The notes beneath the pieces were generated by a model. The model made no database searches and was not told the origin of the DNA. It worked only from the letters and a program-made list of their open reading frames with translations. From CAVPMN01 sp963706425 (GTDB lineage Bacteria > Actinomycetota > Acidimicrobiia > Acidimicrobiales > Acidimicrobilacustridaceae), in the NCBI GenBank assembly GCA_963706425.1, contig CAVPMN010000020.1:1426001-1490000 (forward strand): a stretch of 64,000 nt of DNA, in the 5' to 3' direction. Positions 28,058-37,629 of the stretch are shown here, piece after piece (positions within the stretch are counted from its first letter, which is position 1; every line of letters starts with the position of its first letter). The position numbers and the translations under genes are program-made.

Positions 28058-31000
28058 TCACGCGACGGGTTCGGTCACCTCACGCTTGCGGCCACGGTGC
28101 ACTGCGACGCCGGCGGCAAGCACCGCCAGCACGGCAACGGCCGCCGCACCCCAAACCAACGGCTGACCCCCGCTGCCGCCCGTCCCGTCCTGCGACCGCG
28201 GTCCGCTTGACAGCGCAGCGAGCGCGGCCGAGAAGCCCGCCTCGTCGAGTCGCGAGAGCGCGGTTGCCGGGTCGACGGTGATCGACATCGACGCCGCGGT
28301 CACACCGCCCTGCGAATCGGTCGCGGTGGCGGTGACCACGTGGTCGCCGGCGGACAGCGTGCGCGTCACGAGCTGATCACCGGTGCCGAGTGGGCCGTCG
28401 CGGTCCGACGACCAGGTCACCGTGACACCGTCGCCCGCGTCCTCGGCGTCCCAAGTGCTGGCGAGCAAGGTGACCGCCCGGTGCAGGGGAACGGTCGCTC
28501 CCTCCCCGGGACTGAGGATCGTGACGCTGGGAGGCTGGTCGGGCAGGACCGCAGGTGCCGACGTGGCCGCGGTGGCATGGATCCCGTCGCGGGCGGTGAC
28601 CCGGAAGATGGCCTGGTCGCCGCCGGCCAGCCCGGCCAGGTCGTCGACCACGTAGCGCGGGCCGGCGACGAGCTGGGCCAGTGCTTTCCAGGTGCGCCCG
28701 CCATCGGGGCTGTAGGCGATGTCGAACGCCAACTGATCGCCGTCGGCGTCCGCCGCCTCCCACACGATCTCGATCGGGCCGGCGAGGGTGCCGCCAGTGG
28801 GGGCCAGCACGGTGATGCTCGGTGCGTTGGCGCTGACAGCTCGCTCATCGACGACCTGCCCGTCGACGCGTAGCTGCAGGGCCGCCGCGCCGGGGAGCCA
28901 GCGGAGGTAGTCGACGGTGCCGGCCACCGCCGGCTCGACCTCGTCGGGTGAGATGTCACTGTCGTCGCTGTCGCCGCTGTCGTCGCCGCCTCCCGTGGGG
29001 TCAGCGCCTTCCATCGTGGTCACGAGGGGCAACTCGCTGAGCACGTTGCCATTGGCGTCGACGAGCACCGCGGTCACGCCGGTCGGGCGGCCGGTCGACC
29101 GGCGTCGGGCCATCTCGTCGAGCACATGTGGGAGCGGCTCGACAATCGTTGACGCGTCGAGCAGTTGCGCGTCGGCCTCGGCCACGATGGCGCCGATCCG
29201 CAGCCACCCGACCTGCCCTTCGATCTCCTGGTAGGGAGCGCTCGACGCCGCCAGATCGGGCCCGTCGGTCGGCCCGACCTCGTTCTCCGGGATGGCGACC
29301 GCGGTGCAGTTCACACCGAACTTCACGAGGGCTCGGCAGTAGTGCCAGGGGTCGGTCCACTTCGACGACTGGTAGCCCATGTACGGGTAGCCCGAGTCGG
29401 GATTGATGCCGGGCGTCTGGCCGATCACCGCGGGCCCGTCGGTCACCGCGAACGAATCGTGCCGGATGTCCCAGCCGTAGTAGCCGTCGGCGTCGACCGG
29501 GGCGAGCAGGCACGGATCGCTCCACGGGTACGAGCCGGGGTTGCCTTCGGTGCCCTTGCAGCCCACGTGGGCGAAGCCGATCGAGTGCCCGAGCTCGTGC
29601 GCCATCAGCCACCCGCCCCGGTGGTACCAGGGGTCGTTGGCGCCGAAGCTCAGGTCGACATAGCCGTAGGCCACCGTGCCGTTCGAGAACCCACCCCACT
29701 CGCGAGGCAGGTCCTCCCGGTAGATGCCGTAGTACTGCTCGAGGTGGTCGGTGCTCGACGTCTCGGCCCACACCGCCTCGACGGCCGCGAGGATCGACGA
29801 TTCGACGCCGTCCTGGGTCAGGTCCCATTCGGTGGCCGCGGCGGGCAGCCAGTCGAAGGCCAGGCCGTGCAGCGGCGGATAGATCATCGGGCCGGGCACG
29901 GCGTTGACCCCGGCCACCGGGTGGTACCGGTAGAGGCTGGTCAGGGTGGCGGCGAGCGCCCAGATGTCTTCGGGCTGGGTGCCGAGGGTGGCGTCGGGAG
30001 CGGTGGGCAGCGGCTGCTCGTGCATGTGCATGTTCAACAGGTGCACGTCGAGGTCTCCCACCGGATGGAACTCGAACACCTCGGCCTCGTAGTTGTTGAC
30101 GTCGGTGGGCTCGTAGAGAGCCGGCGTGGTGGGGTGCGTGCTGAACGCGAACGCGGTGGCGATCAGACGATCGCCCTGGCTCGTGGCACCGATCGCGTCG
30201 GGAGGCAACGTGAAGTTGAGCGACACGTCGGGATCGAGACGGCTGGGCGTCGTCTCCGACGCGGTGATCGGACCGTTGTCGGGTTCGATCACGGCGACCT
30301 CGTGGTCGCCGTCACGCACCAGCTGCAGAACCGCCGACACGTTGGGCAGGTCACCGTCGTCCGTCTGCACGTAGACCCGCAGCACCGTCGTGCGCGCCGC
30401 GACGAGTGGCATGTCGTTGTCGCGGTTCTGGATGCCCTGGGTGATCTCCAAACCGGTGACCGACAGATCGGGAAGCGAGCTGTCGCCGGCGTAGGAGCCG
30501 AGGCCCGTCCCGTGAGTGGTCGTCGGTCCCGCGAACTGACCGACACCGATCGGCCCGGTCGTGGTCGAGGTGGTCGGCCCGGCGAGCTCTCCAGGTGTGC
30601 TGGTCGTCGTCGACAGTGTCACGGTCGGGTCGGGCGCGGGTTGGGTGGTCGGCACCACGAACGATCCCGCGGTGGTCGGTGTCGTGGGTGGCTGGGTCGG
30701 CGGGGGTGGTGCTGCGGTCACCCGGAACCGGGCGCGAGGCATTCGGTCACAGGTCTCCGCCGCGGTCTGTCTCCGGATGCAGACGTGCACGACGTGGTCG
30801 CCAGGTGTGGTCCCCACCGGAATGACGAAGTCTGTGGCCAGCGTGCCCTGCGCGGTCACCGCCACGCCTTCCGCCAGCACGTCGCCCGCGGTGGCGTCAT
30901 CGAGCCGGAACCGGGCCGTGAAACCGACCGGGAACCGTTCACCGCGCACATCCACCTCTGTGCCCGCCGGTCCCGATGTGGGACTCAACGCGAACGTGGG

Positions 31001-31114
31001 TCCCACGGATCCGGGGGCGGCCGGCGAGGCCGCCGCGACCACAGCCACGAGCGCGGACACCGCCGCGAGGGCGAGGAGCCGTCGGAAGGTCAGGTGGGCA
31101 GACATGCGCAGCAT
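28058..31114 (-). CDS. Secreted, C-terminally anchored metzincin-type metalloprotease with Ig/PKD-like domains
   Basis: About 1,018 residues from ATG 31114 (ATG 31105 is also possible). It has a signal peptide (FRRLLALAAVSALVAVVAAA), an IPT/Ig-like domain, and a Thr/Pro-rich linker (residues about 140-205). The catalytic domain carries MAHELGHSIGFAHVGC, the HExxHxxGxxH zinc motif with a cysteine directly after the third histidine. Several Ig/PKD-like domains follow (IEIVWEAADADGDQLAFDIA; VTWSSDRDGPLG), and the end is a hydrophobic helix VWGAAAVAVLAVLAAGVAVH plus a basic tail, which would anchor it in the membrane. There is no LPxTG. It is probably a surface protease; the target is unknown. 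It is divergent from the two-component system. Confidence 0.82.
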   Translation of the reverse strand: MLRMSAHLTFRRLLALAAVSALVAVVAAASPAAPGSVGPTFALSPTSGPAGTEVDVRGERFPVGFTARFRLDDATAGDVLAEGVAVTAQGTLATDFVIPVGTTPGDHVVHVCIRRQTAAETCDRMPRARFRVTAAPPPPTQPPTTPTTAGSFVVPTTQPAPDPTVTLSTTTSTPGELAGPTTSTTTGPIGVGQFAGPTTTHGTGLGSYAGDSSLPDLSVTGLEITQGIQNRDNDMPLVAARTTVLRVYVQTDDGDLPNVSAVLQLVRDGDHEVAVIEPDNGPITASETTPSRLDPDVSLNFTLPPDAIGATSQGDRLIATAFAFSTHPTTPALYEPTDVNNYEAEVFEFHPVGDLDVHLLNMHMHEQPLPTAPDATLGTQPEDIWALAATLTSLYRYHPVAGVNAVPGPMIYPPLHGLAFDWLPAAATEWDLTQDGVESSILAAVEAVWAETSSTDHLEQYYGIYREDLPREWGGFSNGTVAYGYVDLSFGANDPWYHRGGWLMAHELGHSIGFAHVGCKGTEGNPGSYPWSDPCLLAPVDADGYYGWDIRHDSFAVTDGPAVIGQTPGINPDSGYPYMGYQSSKWTDPWHYCRALVKFGVNCTAVAIPENEVGPTDGPDLAASSAPYQEIEGQVGWLRIGAIVAEADAQLLDASTIVEPLPHVLDEMARRRSTGRPTGVTAVLVDANGNVLSELPLVTTMEGADPTGGGDDSGDSDDSDISPDEVEPAVAGTVDYLRWLPGAAALQLRVDGQVVDERAVSANAPSITVLAPTGGTLAGPIEIVWEAADADGDQLAFDIAYSPDGGRTWKALAQLVAGPRYVVDDLAGLAGGDQAIFRVTARDGIHATAATSAPAVLPDQPPSVTILSPGEGATVPLHRAVTLLASTWDAEDAGDGVTVTWSSDRDGPLGTGDQLVTRTLSAGDHVVTATATDSQGGVTAASMSITVDPATALSRLDEAGFSAALAALSSGPRSQDGTGGSGGQPLVWGAAAVAVLAVLAAGVAVHRGRKREVTEPVA

Positions 31115-31220
31115 GGGTCCACGATCGGCGTTCTCGCTGCGGGCCGACACCGCACTGGCTCCCCTGCCCACCTCCGGTTGGCCCTACCCGTCGATCGTCT
31201 GCCCCCTTAGGGTGACCGGG

Positions 31221-31898
31221 GTGACGCTGCGGCTGGTGCTGGCCGAGGACAACCTGCTGGTGCGCGAGGGCATCACCAGCCTGCTGTCGACCTTCGACGA
31301 GGTGGAGGTCGTGGCCGTGTGTGCCGACGCCGACGAGTTGCTCGCCGCGGTCGTCGACCACCAGCCCGACGTCGTCGTCACCGACATCCGCATGCCGCCC
31401 GACCACAGCAACGAGGGCATCCGCGCCGCGGAGCTGCTGCGGGGCTCCCATCCCGACGTGGGGGTCGTCGTGCTGTCGCAGTTCGTCGAGCCCGCCTACG
31501 CGCTCGAGTTGCTCGAGCCCGGCACCGCGGGCCGCGGCTACCTGCTGAAGGACCACGTCGACGATGTCGACCAGCTGTTGGCCGCCATCCGCGCCGTCGC
31601 CGCTGGCGGCTCGTTCATCGACGACGACGTGGTGGGCGCGCTCGTGCGCGGGCGCGTGCGCGCCGTCGACTCGCCGTTGACGGCGTTGTCGGCGCGCGAG
31701 ACCGAAGTGCTCGCCGAGCTGGCGACGGGAAGGAGCAACGCCGCCATCGCCCGCCAGCTCGGTATCTCTGAGCACGCCATCGAGAAGCACACCAGTGCGA
31801 TCTTCGCCAAGCTCAGCCTCACCGAGGCCACCGACGTGAACCGGCGAGTGGCCGCGGTGCTGCTCTTCCTCGCCGGACGGGACGATGTCGTCGACTAG
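31221..31898 (+). CDS. NarL/LuxR-type response regulator
   Basis: 225-residue response regulator. The receiver domain (residues 1-120) has LRLVLAEDNLLVREGITSLL with the acidic pocket, phosphoacceptor aspartate in DVVVTDIRMPP, and GYLLKDHVDDVDQLL with the conserved lysine. The DNA-binding domain has LSARETEVLAELATGRSNAA and IARQLGISEHAIEKHTSAIF, the LuxR HTH. GTG 31221 is used; GTG 31212 would add three residues. It overlaps the histidine kinase start at 31885 by 14 bases, so the pair is co-translated. Confidence 0.9.
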   Translation: MTLRLVLAEDNLLVREGITSLLSTFDEVEVVAVCADADELLAAVVDHQPDVVVTDIRMPPDHSNEGIRAAELLRGSHPDVGVVVLSQFVEPAYALELLEPGTAGRGYLLKDHVDDVDQLLAAIRAVAAGGSFIDDDVVGALVRGRVRAVDSPLTALSARETEVLAELATGRSNAAIARQLGISEHAIEKHTSAIFAKLSLTEATDVNRRVAAVLLFLAGRDDVVD

Positions 31899-33115
31899 CG
31901 CCTCCGACCGTCGCGACGAACGGGCGCGCCTGCGACAGCTGATCTGGTTCGACGTGGCCACCGTGTGCACCGCCATCGCCGTGACGACTGCCACGTATGC
32001 GTTCGTCGAACGAACCGGGTGGCTGCTGGTACTGAGCGCGATGGTGGCGCTGTCCGGGCTGGTGATGCTCGCAGGGCTGTGGCCGCTGGCCCGTGACGAC
32101 CTCGAAGGTGCGGTGGCGAGGCTGGCCGTGGCGAACTGGGCGATCGCACTGGCAGTCACGGTGATCGCCACCTTTGCCTGGCCATTGATGATGCTCGCCG
32201 CCCTGCTCCCCGCCGTGGTCGCTGCTCCCTACGTCTCAGGCCGGCGACTGCGTGCCTACGTGGTCGTGTCGTTCGTGGTGGTCATCGTCGTTGCACGTGC
32301 TCGGTCTCTACCAGGACGTGTCAGGCTTCGAGGACGAGGTCCCCACCTGGGCACCGCCACTCATCCTGGTGATCTTCACTCCGTTCCTGGCCGGCATGAT
32401 CGTGGTGACCGCTCTCCAGCACAGCTCGCGGCTGCAGACCTCCCTCGCCGAGACCATCGAGGCGAACCGGGCACTGCGAATCTCGCGGGCTCGCCTCGTG
32501 GCGGCCACCGATCGCGAGCGCCGACGGGTCGAACGCGACCTCCACGACGGCGTGCAGGCCCGTCTCATCGCCATGGGTCTCCGCGTCCGGTTGGCCGAAG
32601 ACCTGGTCAGCCGTGATCCCGAGGAGGCCGCCGCCGTGCTCGGCGCGCTCCGCCAGGATGTCCACGCCGCCCACGAAGAGCTGCGCGATATCGGCCACGG
32701 CGTCTACCCGCCGGTGCTCACCCAGCACGGGCTCGGGGCCGCGCTGGCTGCTGCCGCAGACCGCTGCCCGTTGCCCGTGTCGCTCGAGGTGGCGGGCCTG
32801 GGGCGGTTCGCTCCCGATGCCGAGGCGGCCATCTACTTCTGTTGCGTCGAAGCCCTCCAGAACGCAGCGAAGCATGCCGGGGCGACAGCGACGGTCAAGG
32901 TCGTGGTTCAGCCCGACAACGCACATCTCGACTTCTTGGTGAGCGACGATGGCCAGGGCTTCGATCTCGATGGCGTGGTCGGCGGGGTCGGGCTCGACAA
33001 CATGCGGGATCGCGTCGGCGCAGCCGGCGGAGTCGTCGAGGTGCGGTCGGCGGTCGGGTCGGGCACATCGATCATCGGTCGTCTGCCCGCCGCAGCCCCC
33101 CGACAACCCATCTGA
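31885..33115 (+). CDS. Sensor histidine kinase (NarX/DegS type), one frame break
   Basis: About 409 residues. Hydrophobic helices span the N-terminal part (WLLVLSAMVALSGLVMLAGL; IALAVTVIATFAWPLMMLAA; VVVSFVVVIVV, then, after a frame break near 32290, LILVIFTPFLAGMIVVTAL). The cytoplasmic core has the HisKA_3 motif ERRRVERDLHDGVQARL with the phospho-histidine. The ATP-binding domain has CCVEALQNAAKHAGA (N box), VSDDGQGFDLDG (G1) and VGLDNMRDRV. There is no large external sensor domain, so it probably senses a membrane or cytoplasmic cue. It partners the response regulator encoded just upstream. Confidence 0.86.
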
Positions 33116-33170
33116 GGCGCCCTTCGACCGGCGTCCCCGTGGTTGGCTCTTCCGTCGCTACCGTCGGGGG

Positions 33171-34151
33171 ATGGCGAAAGCTCCGGCCGTCGAGGTCGAG
33201 GTCGGCGAGCGGACCGTGCGCATCTCGAATCCCGACCGCGTCTACTTCCCGGCCATCGGCGCCACCAAGCTCGACCTGGTCGACTACTACCTGGCCGTGG
33301 GCCCGGGCATCGTCAACGCGCTGCGCGAGCGGCCGTGCATGCTGCACCGCTTCCCCAAGGGCGTCACCGAGAAGAAGGTGCACCAGAAGCGCGTGCCCGC
33401 CGGCGCACCGCCGTGGCTCGAGACGGTTCGGGTGCACTTCCCCCGCTACGGCCAGCATGCCGATGAGCTGTGCGTCACCGAGTTGGCCCAGGTGATCTGG
33501 GCTGTGCAGATGTCGACGGTCGAGTTCCACCCGTGGAACTCCCGCCGGGCGCACGTCGAGCAGCCCGACGAGTGGCGCATCGACCTCGACCCCATGCCCG
33601 TGTGCCCGCCCGAGCGGGTGCGTCGAGTGGCGGGTGTGGTGCACGAAGTGCTCGACGAGCTGGGCGTGACCGGCTGGCCGAAGACCTCGGGAGGCGACGG
33701 GTTGCACGTCTACGTGCGCATCGTGCCCGATCACAGCTTCGGCGACGTTCGCCGCGCCGCACTGGCTTTCGCCCGAGAGGTGGAGCGGCGTGCGCCCGAC
33801 GACGTCACCACCACCTGGTGGCGCAAGGATCGCGACCCGGCGAAGGTCTTCGTCGACTACAACCAGAACGCCCGCGATCACACCATGGCCGCCGCCTACT
33901 CGGTGCGGGGCCGGCCCAACGCCCCCGTCTCGACGCCGATCAGGTGGGATGAGGTCGACGACATCGAGCCCGAGGACTGCACGATCCGCACGGTGCCGGG
34001 GCGTTTCGCCGAGCTCGGTGATCTACACGCCGACATCGACCGGCAACCCTGGTCGATCGACCCGCTCCTCGAGTGGGCCGCTCGCGACGAAGCGGCGGGA
34101 GAGGTCGACCTCGGTGAACCCGAGGGCAGCGGCAGCGACAGCGACAGTTGA
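33171..34151 (+). CDS. LigD-type polymerase/primase domain protein (stand-alone)
   Basis: 326-residue protein of the bacterial NHEJ polymerase family (archaeo-eukaryotic primase fold). Residues VRISNPDRVYFPAIGATKLD and LHRFPKGVTEKKVHQKRVPA are characteristic. Catalytic acidic residues lie in WRIDLDPMPVCP (DLDP), the substrate loop in WPKTSGGDGLHVYVR, and the third acidic residue in KVFVDYNQNARDHTMAAAYS. No ligase or nuclease domain is attached, and no Ku gene is visible in this window. Stand-alone PolDom proteins in mycobacteria take part in gap filling or NHEJ. The C-terminus ends in a short Asp/Ser tail. Confidence 0.88.
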   Translation: MAKAPAVEVEVGERTVRISNPDRVYFPAIGATKLDLVDYYLAVGPGIVNALRERPCMLHRFPKGVTEKKVHQKRVPAGAPPWLETVRVHFPRYGQHADELCVTELAQVIWAVQMSTVEFHPWNSRRAHVEQPDEWRIDLDPMPVCPPERVRRVAGVVHEVLDELGVTGWPKTSGGDGLHVYVRIVPDHSFGDVRRAALAFAREVERRAPDDVTTTWWRKDRDPAKVFVDYNQNARDHTMAAAYSVRGRPNAPVSTPIRWDEVDDIEPEDCTIRTVPGRFAELGDLHADIDRQPWSIDPLLEWAARDEAAGEVDLGEPEGSGSDSDS

Positions 34152-34210
34152 GCAGCGCTCCTTAGATCAACCCAGACCTCGGACTCCCGATCCCTCGCGC
34201 ATCCGACGGG

Positions 34211-34255
34211 CCGTGGACCTCGTGCTGCGTCGGCGTGCACCTGCCCGGTCCACGG
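34211..34255 (+). repeat. Inverted repeat between the polymerase and DUF389 genes
   Basis: CCGTGGACC (34211-34219) and GGTCCACGG (34247-34255) form a nine-base perfect stem with a 27-base loop, in the 203-base gap between the two genes. There is no following T-run, so an intrinsic terminator is unlikely; it could be an mRNA structure or a protein site. Nothing else recognisable lies in the gap. Confidence 0.35.
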
Positions 34256-34354
34256 AGGCCTTACGTTTACCGTCGGATACGGGCGGAGCGGTACACGCGC
34301 GCTCCAATCGGCCGGAATCACCCAACCAAGCACCGCTACTGAACCGGAGGACCC

Positions 34355-35344
34355 GTGCCCGAAATCTCCGCAGCCGACCTCATCCGCATGCGGGCCCAGC
34401 TCTTCTTCGAAGGACCCGACCGGGCACGTCGTCTCAGCCGCTACTGGCTCCTCCTACCGCTCTCCGCCGTCATCGCCGCCGCAGGCGTAATCGGAGATTC
34501 CACGGCCACCGTCATCGGGGCCATGATCGTCGCACCCCTCATGATCCCGATCCTGGGCACGGTGCTGGCGGTCGTGCTCGCCGATCGCAACAACCTCCTG
34601 CGTTGCGTCGTGCTCCTCATCACCGGCGCCTTGGCGGTGGTCGCCATCGCTTGGGCCATCGGGATCGTTACCGATGTGCCTGTCAACGCCGCCACCAACA
34701 CGCAGGTCGCGTCACGGGTCACCCCTCGCCTGATCGACCTCATCGCCGCGTTGGCCACCGGCGCGGTCGGATCGGTCGCCCTCGCCCGCGAAGACATCTC
34801 CGACACGCTTCCGGGCGTGGCCATCGCCATTTCGCTGGTCCCGCCGCTCGCCGTTGTCGGGCTGACACTCGAGTCGGGCGAAACCGAACAGGCCGTCGGC
34901 GCCGCACTTCTGTTCGTCACCAACGTGAGCGCGATCCTCGCCACGGGCCTGGCGGTGATGGCGGCCTACCGGGTGACCCGGCTGGCCAACCGCCCGGTCG
35001 GCGAGGTGAAGCCCGTGAACCGCCGACGGGCCAGCATCGCCATCATTGTGGGGTTGGTGGTCATCGCCATGCCGCTCACCGCCACCTCCGTTCGCATCTC
35101 CGCCACCCGCACGACCCAATCCGAGGTCAGCGCGGCAGCCGACGACTGGGCCGACCGCACTGGCTGGATCATCGCGGACATCACCACCGAAACGGATGCT
35201 GTCCTCATACGTGCAACCGGCCCGCTTCCCGAGCCGGAGACAGCGACGCTCCAAGCTGCGCTCGAAGGGGCTGGCCTCGCTGACACCCAGGTGTCGATCG
35301 AGCTCATCCCTAGCCGCAACGTCCAGCTGACACCGGGCACCTGA
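34355..35344 (+). CDS. DUF389 membrane protein
   Basis: 329-residue integral membrane protein. The DUF389 signature is GDSTATVIGAMIVAPLMIPI near residue 48, followed by several hydrophobic helices (CVVLLITGALAVVAIAWAIG; LIDLIAALATGAVGSVALAR; IAISLVPPLAVVGLTLESGE; ASIAIIVGLVVIAMPLTATS) and a soluble C-terminal domain of about 90 residues. GTG 34355 follows GGAGG. The family's role is not established. It stands alone, convergent with the pseudogene at 35355. Confidence 0.82.
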   Translation: MPEISAADLIRMRAQLFFEGPDRARRLSRYWLLLPLSAVIAAAGVIGDSTATVIGAMIVAPLMIPILGTVLAVVLADRNNLLRCVVLLITGALAVVAIAWAIGIVTDVPVNAATNTQVASRVTPRLIDLIAALATGAVGSVALAREDISDTLPGVAIAISLVPPLAVVGLTLESGETEQAVGAALLFVTNVSAILATGLAVMAAYRVTRLANRPVGEVKPVNRRRASIAIIVGLVVIAMPLTATSVRISATRTTQSEVSAAADDWADRTGWIIADITTETDAVLIRATGPLPEPETATLQAALEGAGLADTQVSIELIPSRNVQLTPGT

Positions 35345-35354
35345 CAGCATCGAG

Positions 35355-36259
35355 TCATTCCGCCCGCACGCGTAGTGCGAGCTCGACATCGGCCTGGATC
35401 AAGTCCGCGTTGATCGCGATCGCTGCCGCGGAGCCTGCCCCCGCCGAGGTGATCACCTGAGCGCGCGGATCAACCACGTTCCCGGCGGCCCACAGTCCCG
35501 GAACGCTGGTGCGGCCTGTTCGGTCGACCACGGGAAAGCCATCCCGATCGAGCTCGCAACCGAAGTAGCCCTCGGCGTCGTAGAGCGAGATCGACGAGAC
35601 CCGTTGACCGGAACGTCCTCGACCCGAGCTGGTCGGGGCGCAGCAGCCCGGATCGACGTGAGGTAGAAGGCCGGGTGCTCAGGCAACCGGCCCCACGGCG
35701 GGCGGCAGTACCGCAAGGATGAATCACCGGGTCGACGTCGTCGTTGGCACCGAACGCTCCCGAAACCCATCAACTCCGCGAGCGAGGTCGAGCAGCGGGG
35801 CACGAGTGCGTCGAGACTGGCCGTGTCGAGTCGGGTGGCTCGAGGACTTGGCCGACCCGGCCCGCAGGGTGAAACCGTCCTGGAGCGCCGCTACCTCGGC
35901 TACGCTTCCGGCCGGGCCGGGTCGACGAGCACGCGTGCCGCACTGCGATCGAACGACGTGTCGAACGCATCGGCGGTCAACTCGTGATCGCCGGGATCGT
36001 GGATGACGCGATCGATGCAGCGATCGCGATCCACGATCATCACCAAGGTATGGTCATCGGGTCGAGTCGGCGGCGCGTGCGGCGTGGCCCATCACGCTCG
36101 AAGCTTGGCGCGAGCCGGGCGCCTGATCGCTGAGCTCGAGGGCTCGCCGGCCCGGCCGTGGAGCCACTGGTTCACGCCACCAGCATCGTGGGCGAAGCTG
36201 GCGAACATCCGGTCGGTCTCGGCTCGGACGAAACTCTTCACGTTCACGAGTTCGGACAT
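35355..36259 (-). pseudogene. Chimeric pseudogene: DUF1254 remnant fused to a thioredoxin-reductase-like tail
   Basis: From ATG 36259 the N-terminal part reads NVKSFVRAETDRMFASFAHD then AGGVNQWLHGR, a DUF1254 start. Later pieces in changing frames (DRCIDRVIHDPGDHELTADA; VAALQDGFTLRAGSAK; GRLPEHPAFYLTSI; VSSISLYDAEGYFG) continue that domain, with frame breaks near 36140, 35900, 35780 and 35600. At about 35560 the sequence switches to CELDRDGFPVVDRTGRTSVP, GLWAAGNVVDPRAQVITSAG and GAGSAAAIAINADLIQADVE, the C-terminal FAD-binding end of a thioredoxin reductase-like flavoprotein, ending at 35355. DUF1254 proteins do not normally end this way, and the flavoprotein lacks its first two-thirds, so a deletion probably joined two genes. 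The frames are so broken that no product is expected. Confidence 0.72.
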
Positions 36260-36373
36260 CGGGTCATTCTGCCCCTTCGTCGGCGGCGTGGCCCCCACGC
36301 GCCGAGACTTCCAGGTCCGATTCGGAACGACTCGGCGGGGCCTGGGACGATTGCCGCTGCCCGAAGGAGGGTC

Positions 36374-37507
36374 ATGAACATCCAGTCCGCCATCGACATG
36401 GGCGCGCCGCGCCTCGGCCGCTGGCCGGCCGTTGCTCTCTCGGCGTTGCTCGTTCTGGCCGCTGGCTGCGCCGACAGCGACGACGACCCGGCGGCGTCGG
36501 CCCAGAACCCGACGACGGTCACCATCGCGACCGATGCCTCACCCTCTGATCGCGCGAACCCGGCCGGCGCAGGCCCGTCGGCCGGGTGCACCTTGTCGAG
36601 CCCCGTCGCCCCGGGAGCCGAGCAGATCCACCTCGAAGCCGCTGGTGCCGACCGGTGGTACCTCCGCCAGGTCCCCAGCGGCTACGACGGCACCTCGCCG
36701 ACTCCCCTGGTGATCGACCTCCACGGCTACTCCGCGGGGGCCGAGCTGCACACCGCCATCACCGGTCTCGCTGCGTACGGAGATCGCGCCGGCTTCATCA
36801 CCGTCACGCCCAACGGGCAGGGCATGCCTGTGCACTGGAACGCGGCCATCGGCTCGGACGACGTCGACCTCATCGGCACGATCCTCGATGAGGTGGAAGA
36901 GCAGCTGTGCGTCGACAGCAACCGCGTCTACGTCGCCGGGTTCTCGAATGGCGCGGCGATGACCTCGGCGGTGGCCTGCCAGTACTCGCACCGCGTCGCT
37001 GCCGTCGCGCCCACCGCCGGCATGCGCGACGTGCCGGGCTGCGACTTCGCCCGCCCGGTGCCCGCCATCACCTTCCACGGCACTGCGGACGAGTTCGTCC
37101 GCTACGACGGCGGCATGGGCAGCGGCCTGGCCGGCCTGCCGGCAGCCGACGGGTCGGAGCGCACCCTCGGCGAGCTCGGACCCCAGTCGGAGGCGACCGC
37201 CATGATCCTGCCCGGCTCGATCGACGATCGGATCCCCGACATCGCCGCGGCGTGGGCCGAGCGCAACGGTTGCGACGTCGAGTCGACGGAGAGCGCGGTG
37301 GCCGACGACGTGACCCTCGTCGAGTTCTCCTGTCCCGACGGCGCCGACGTGCAGCTCTACCGGGTGACCGACGGCGGCCACGCATGGCCGGGCTCGGCCA
37401 CGTCGGCGGCGCTCAGCGCGACCACCGGCCCGACCACCATGGCCATCGACGCGACCGCACTCATCTGGGAGTTCTTCGCCGCCCACCCGCTCGGCGGAGA
37501 GCCCTGA
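36374..37507 (+). CDS. Secreted PHB-depolymerase/feruloyl-esterase-type lipoprotein
   Basis: 377-residue lipoprotein. ATG 36374 has AAGGAGG four bases upstream. The signal peptide ends LSALLVLAAGCADSDDDPAA with a lipobox LAAGC. The alpha/beta-hydrolase esterase domain has TPLVIDLHGYSAGAELHTAI (oxyanion HGY), the nucleophile serine in VYVAGFSNGAAMTSAVACQY (GFSNG), ITFHGTADEFVRY with the acid residue, and YRVTDGGHAWPGSA with the catalytic histidine (GGHxWP). This family deacylates polyesters or aromatic esters at the cell surface. The substrate is unknown. Confidence 0.85.
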   Translation: MNIQSAIDMGAPRLGRWPAVALSALLVLAAGCADSDDDPAASAQNPTTVTIATDASPSDRANPAGAGPSAGCTLSSPVAPGAEQIHLEAAGADRWYLRQVPSGYDGTSPTPLVIDLHGYSAGAELHTAITGLAAYGDRAGFITVTPNGQGMPVHWNAAIGSDDVDLIGTILDEVEEQLCVDSNRVYVAGFSNGAAMTSAVACQYSHRVAAVAPTAGMRDVPGCDFARPVPAITFHGTADEFVRYDGGMGSGLAGLPAADGSERTLGELGPQSEATAMILPGSIDDRIPDIAAAWAERNGCDVESTESAVADDVTLVEFSCPDGADVQLYRVTDGGHAWPGSATSAALSATTGPTTMAIDATALIWEFFAAHPLGGEP

Positions 37508-37629
37508 AGCGGGTGATCGAGCGGCGGCGAGCGAGCTGACGACCTCGCTGGCCGAGCAACGTACACTTGCACGCATCGGAGCGTCCTTCCCCGGCTCCCG
37601 CGATCGGCCGATCACGAGGAACGAGGAAG

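Noticed and set aside
29165..31210. Plus-strand frame of 681 codons opposite the metalloprotease.
   Set aside because: Antisense shadow in high-GC DNA; the minus-strand frame has a signal peptide, zinc motif and anchor.
34151..34260. Possible intrinsic terminator after the polymerase gene.
   Set aside because: The stem is good but no T-run follows, so it is listed only as an inverted repeat.
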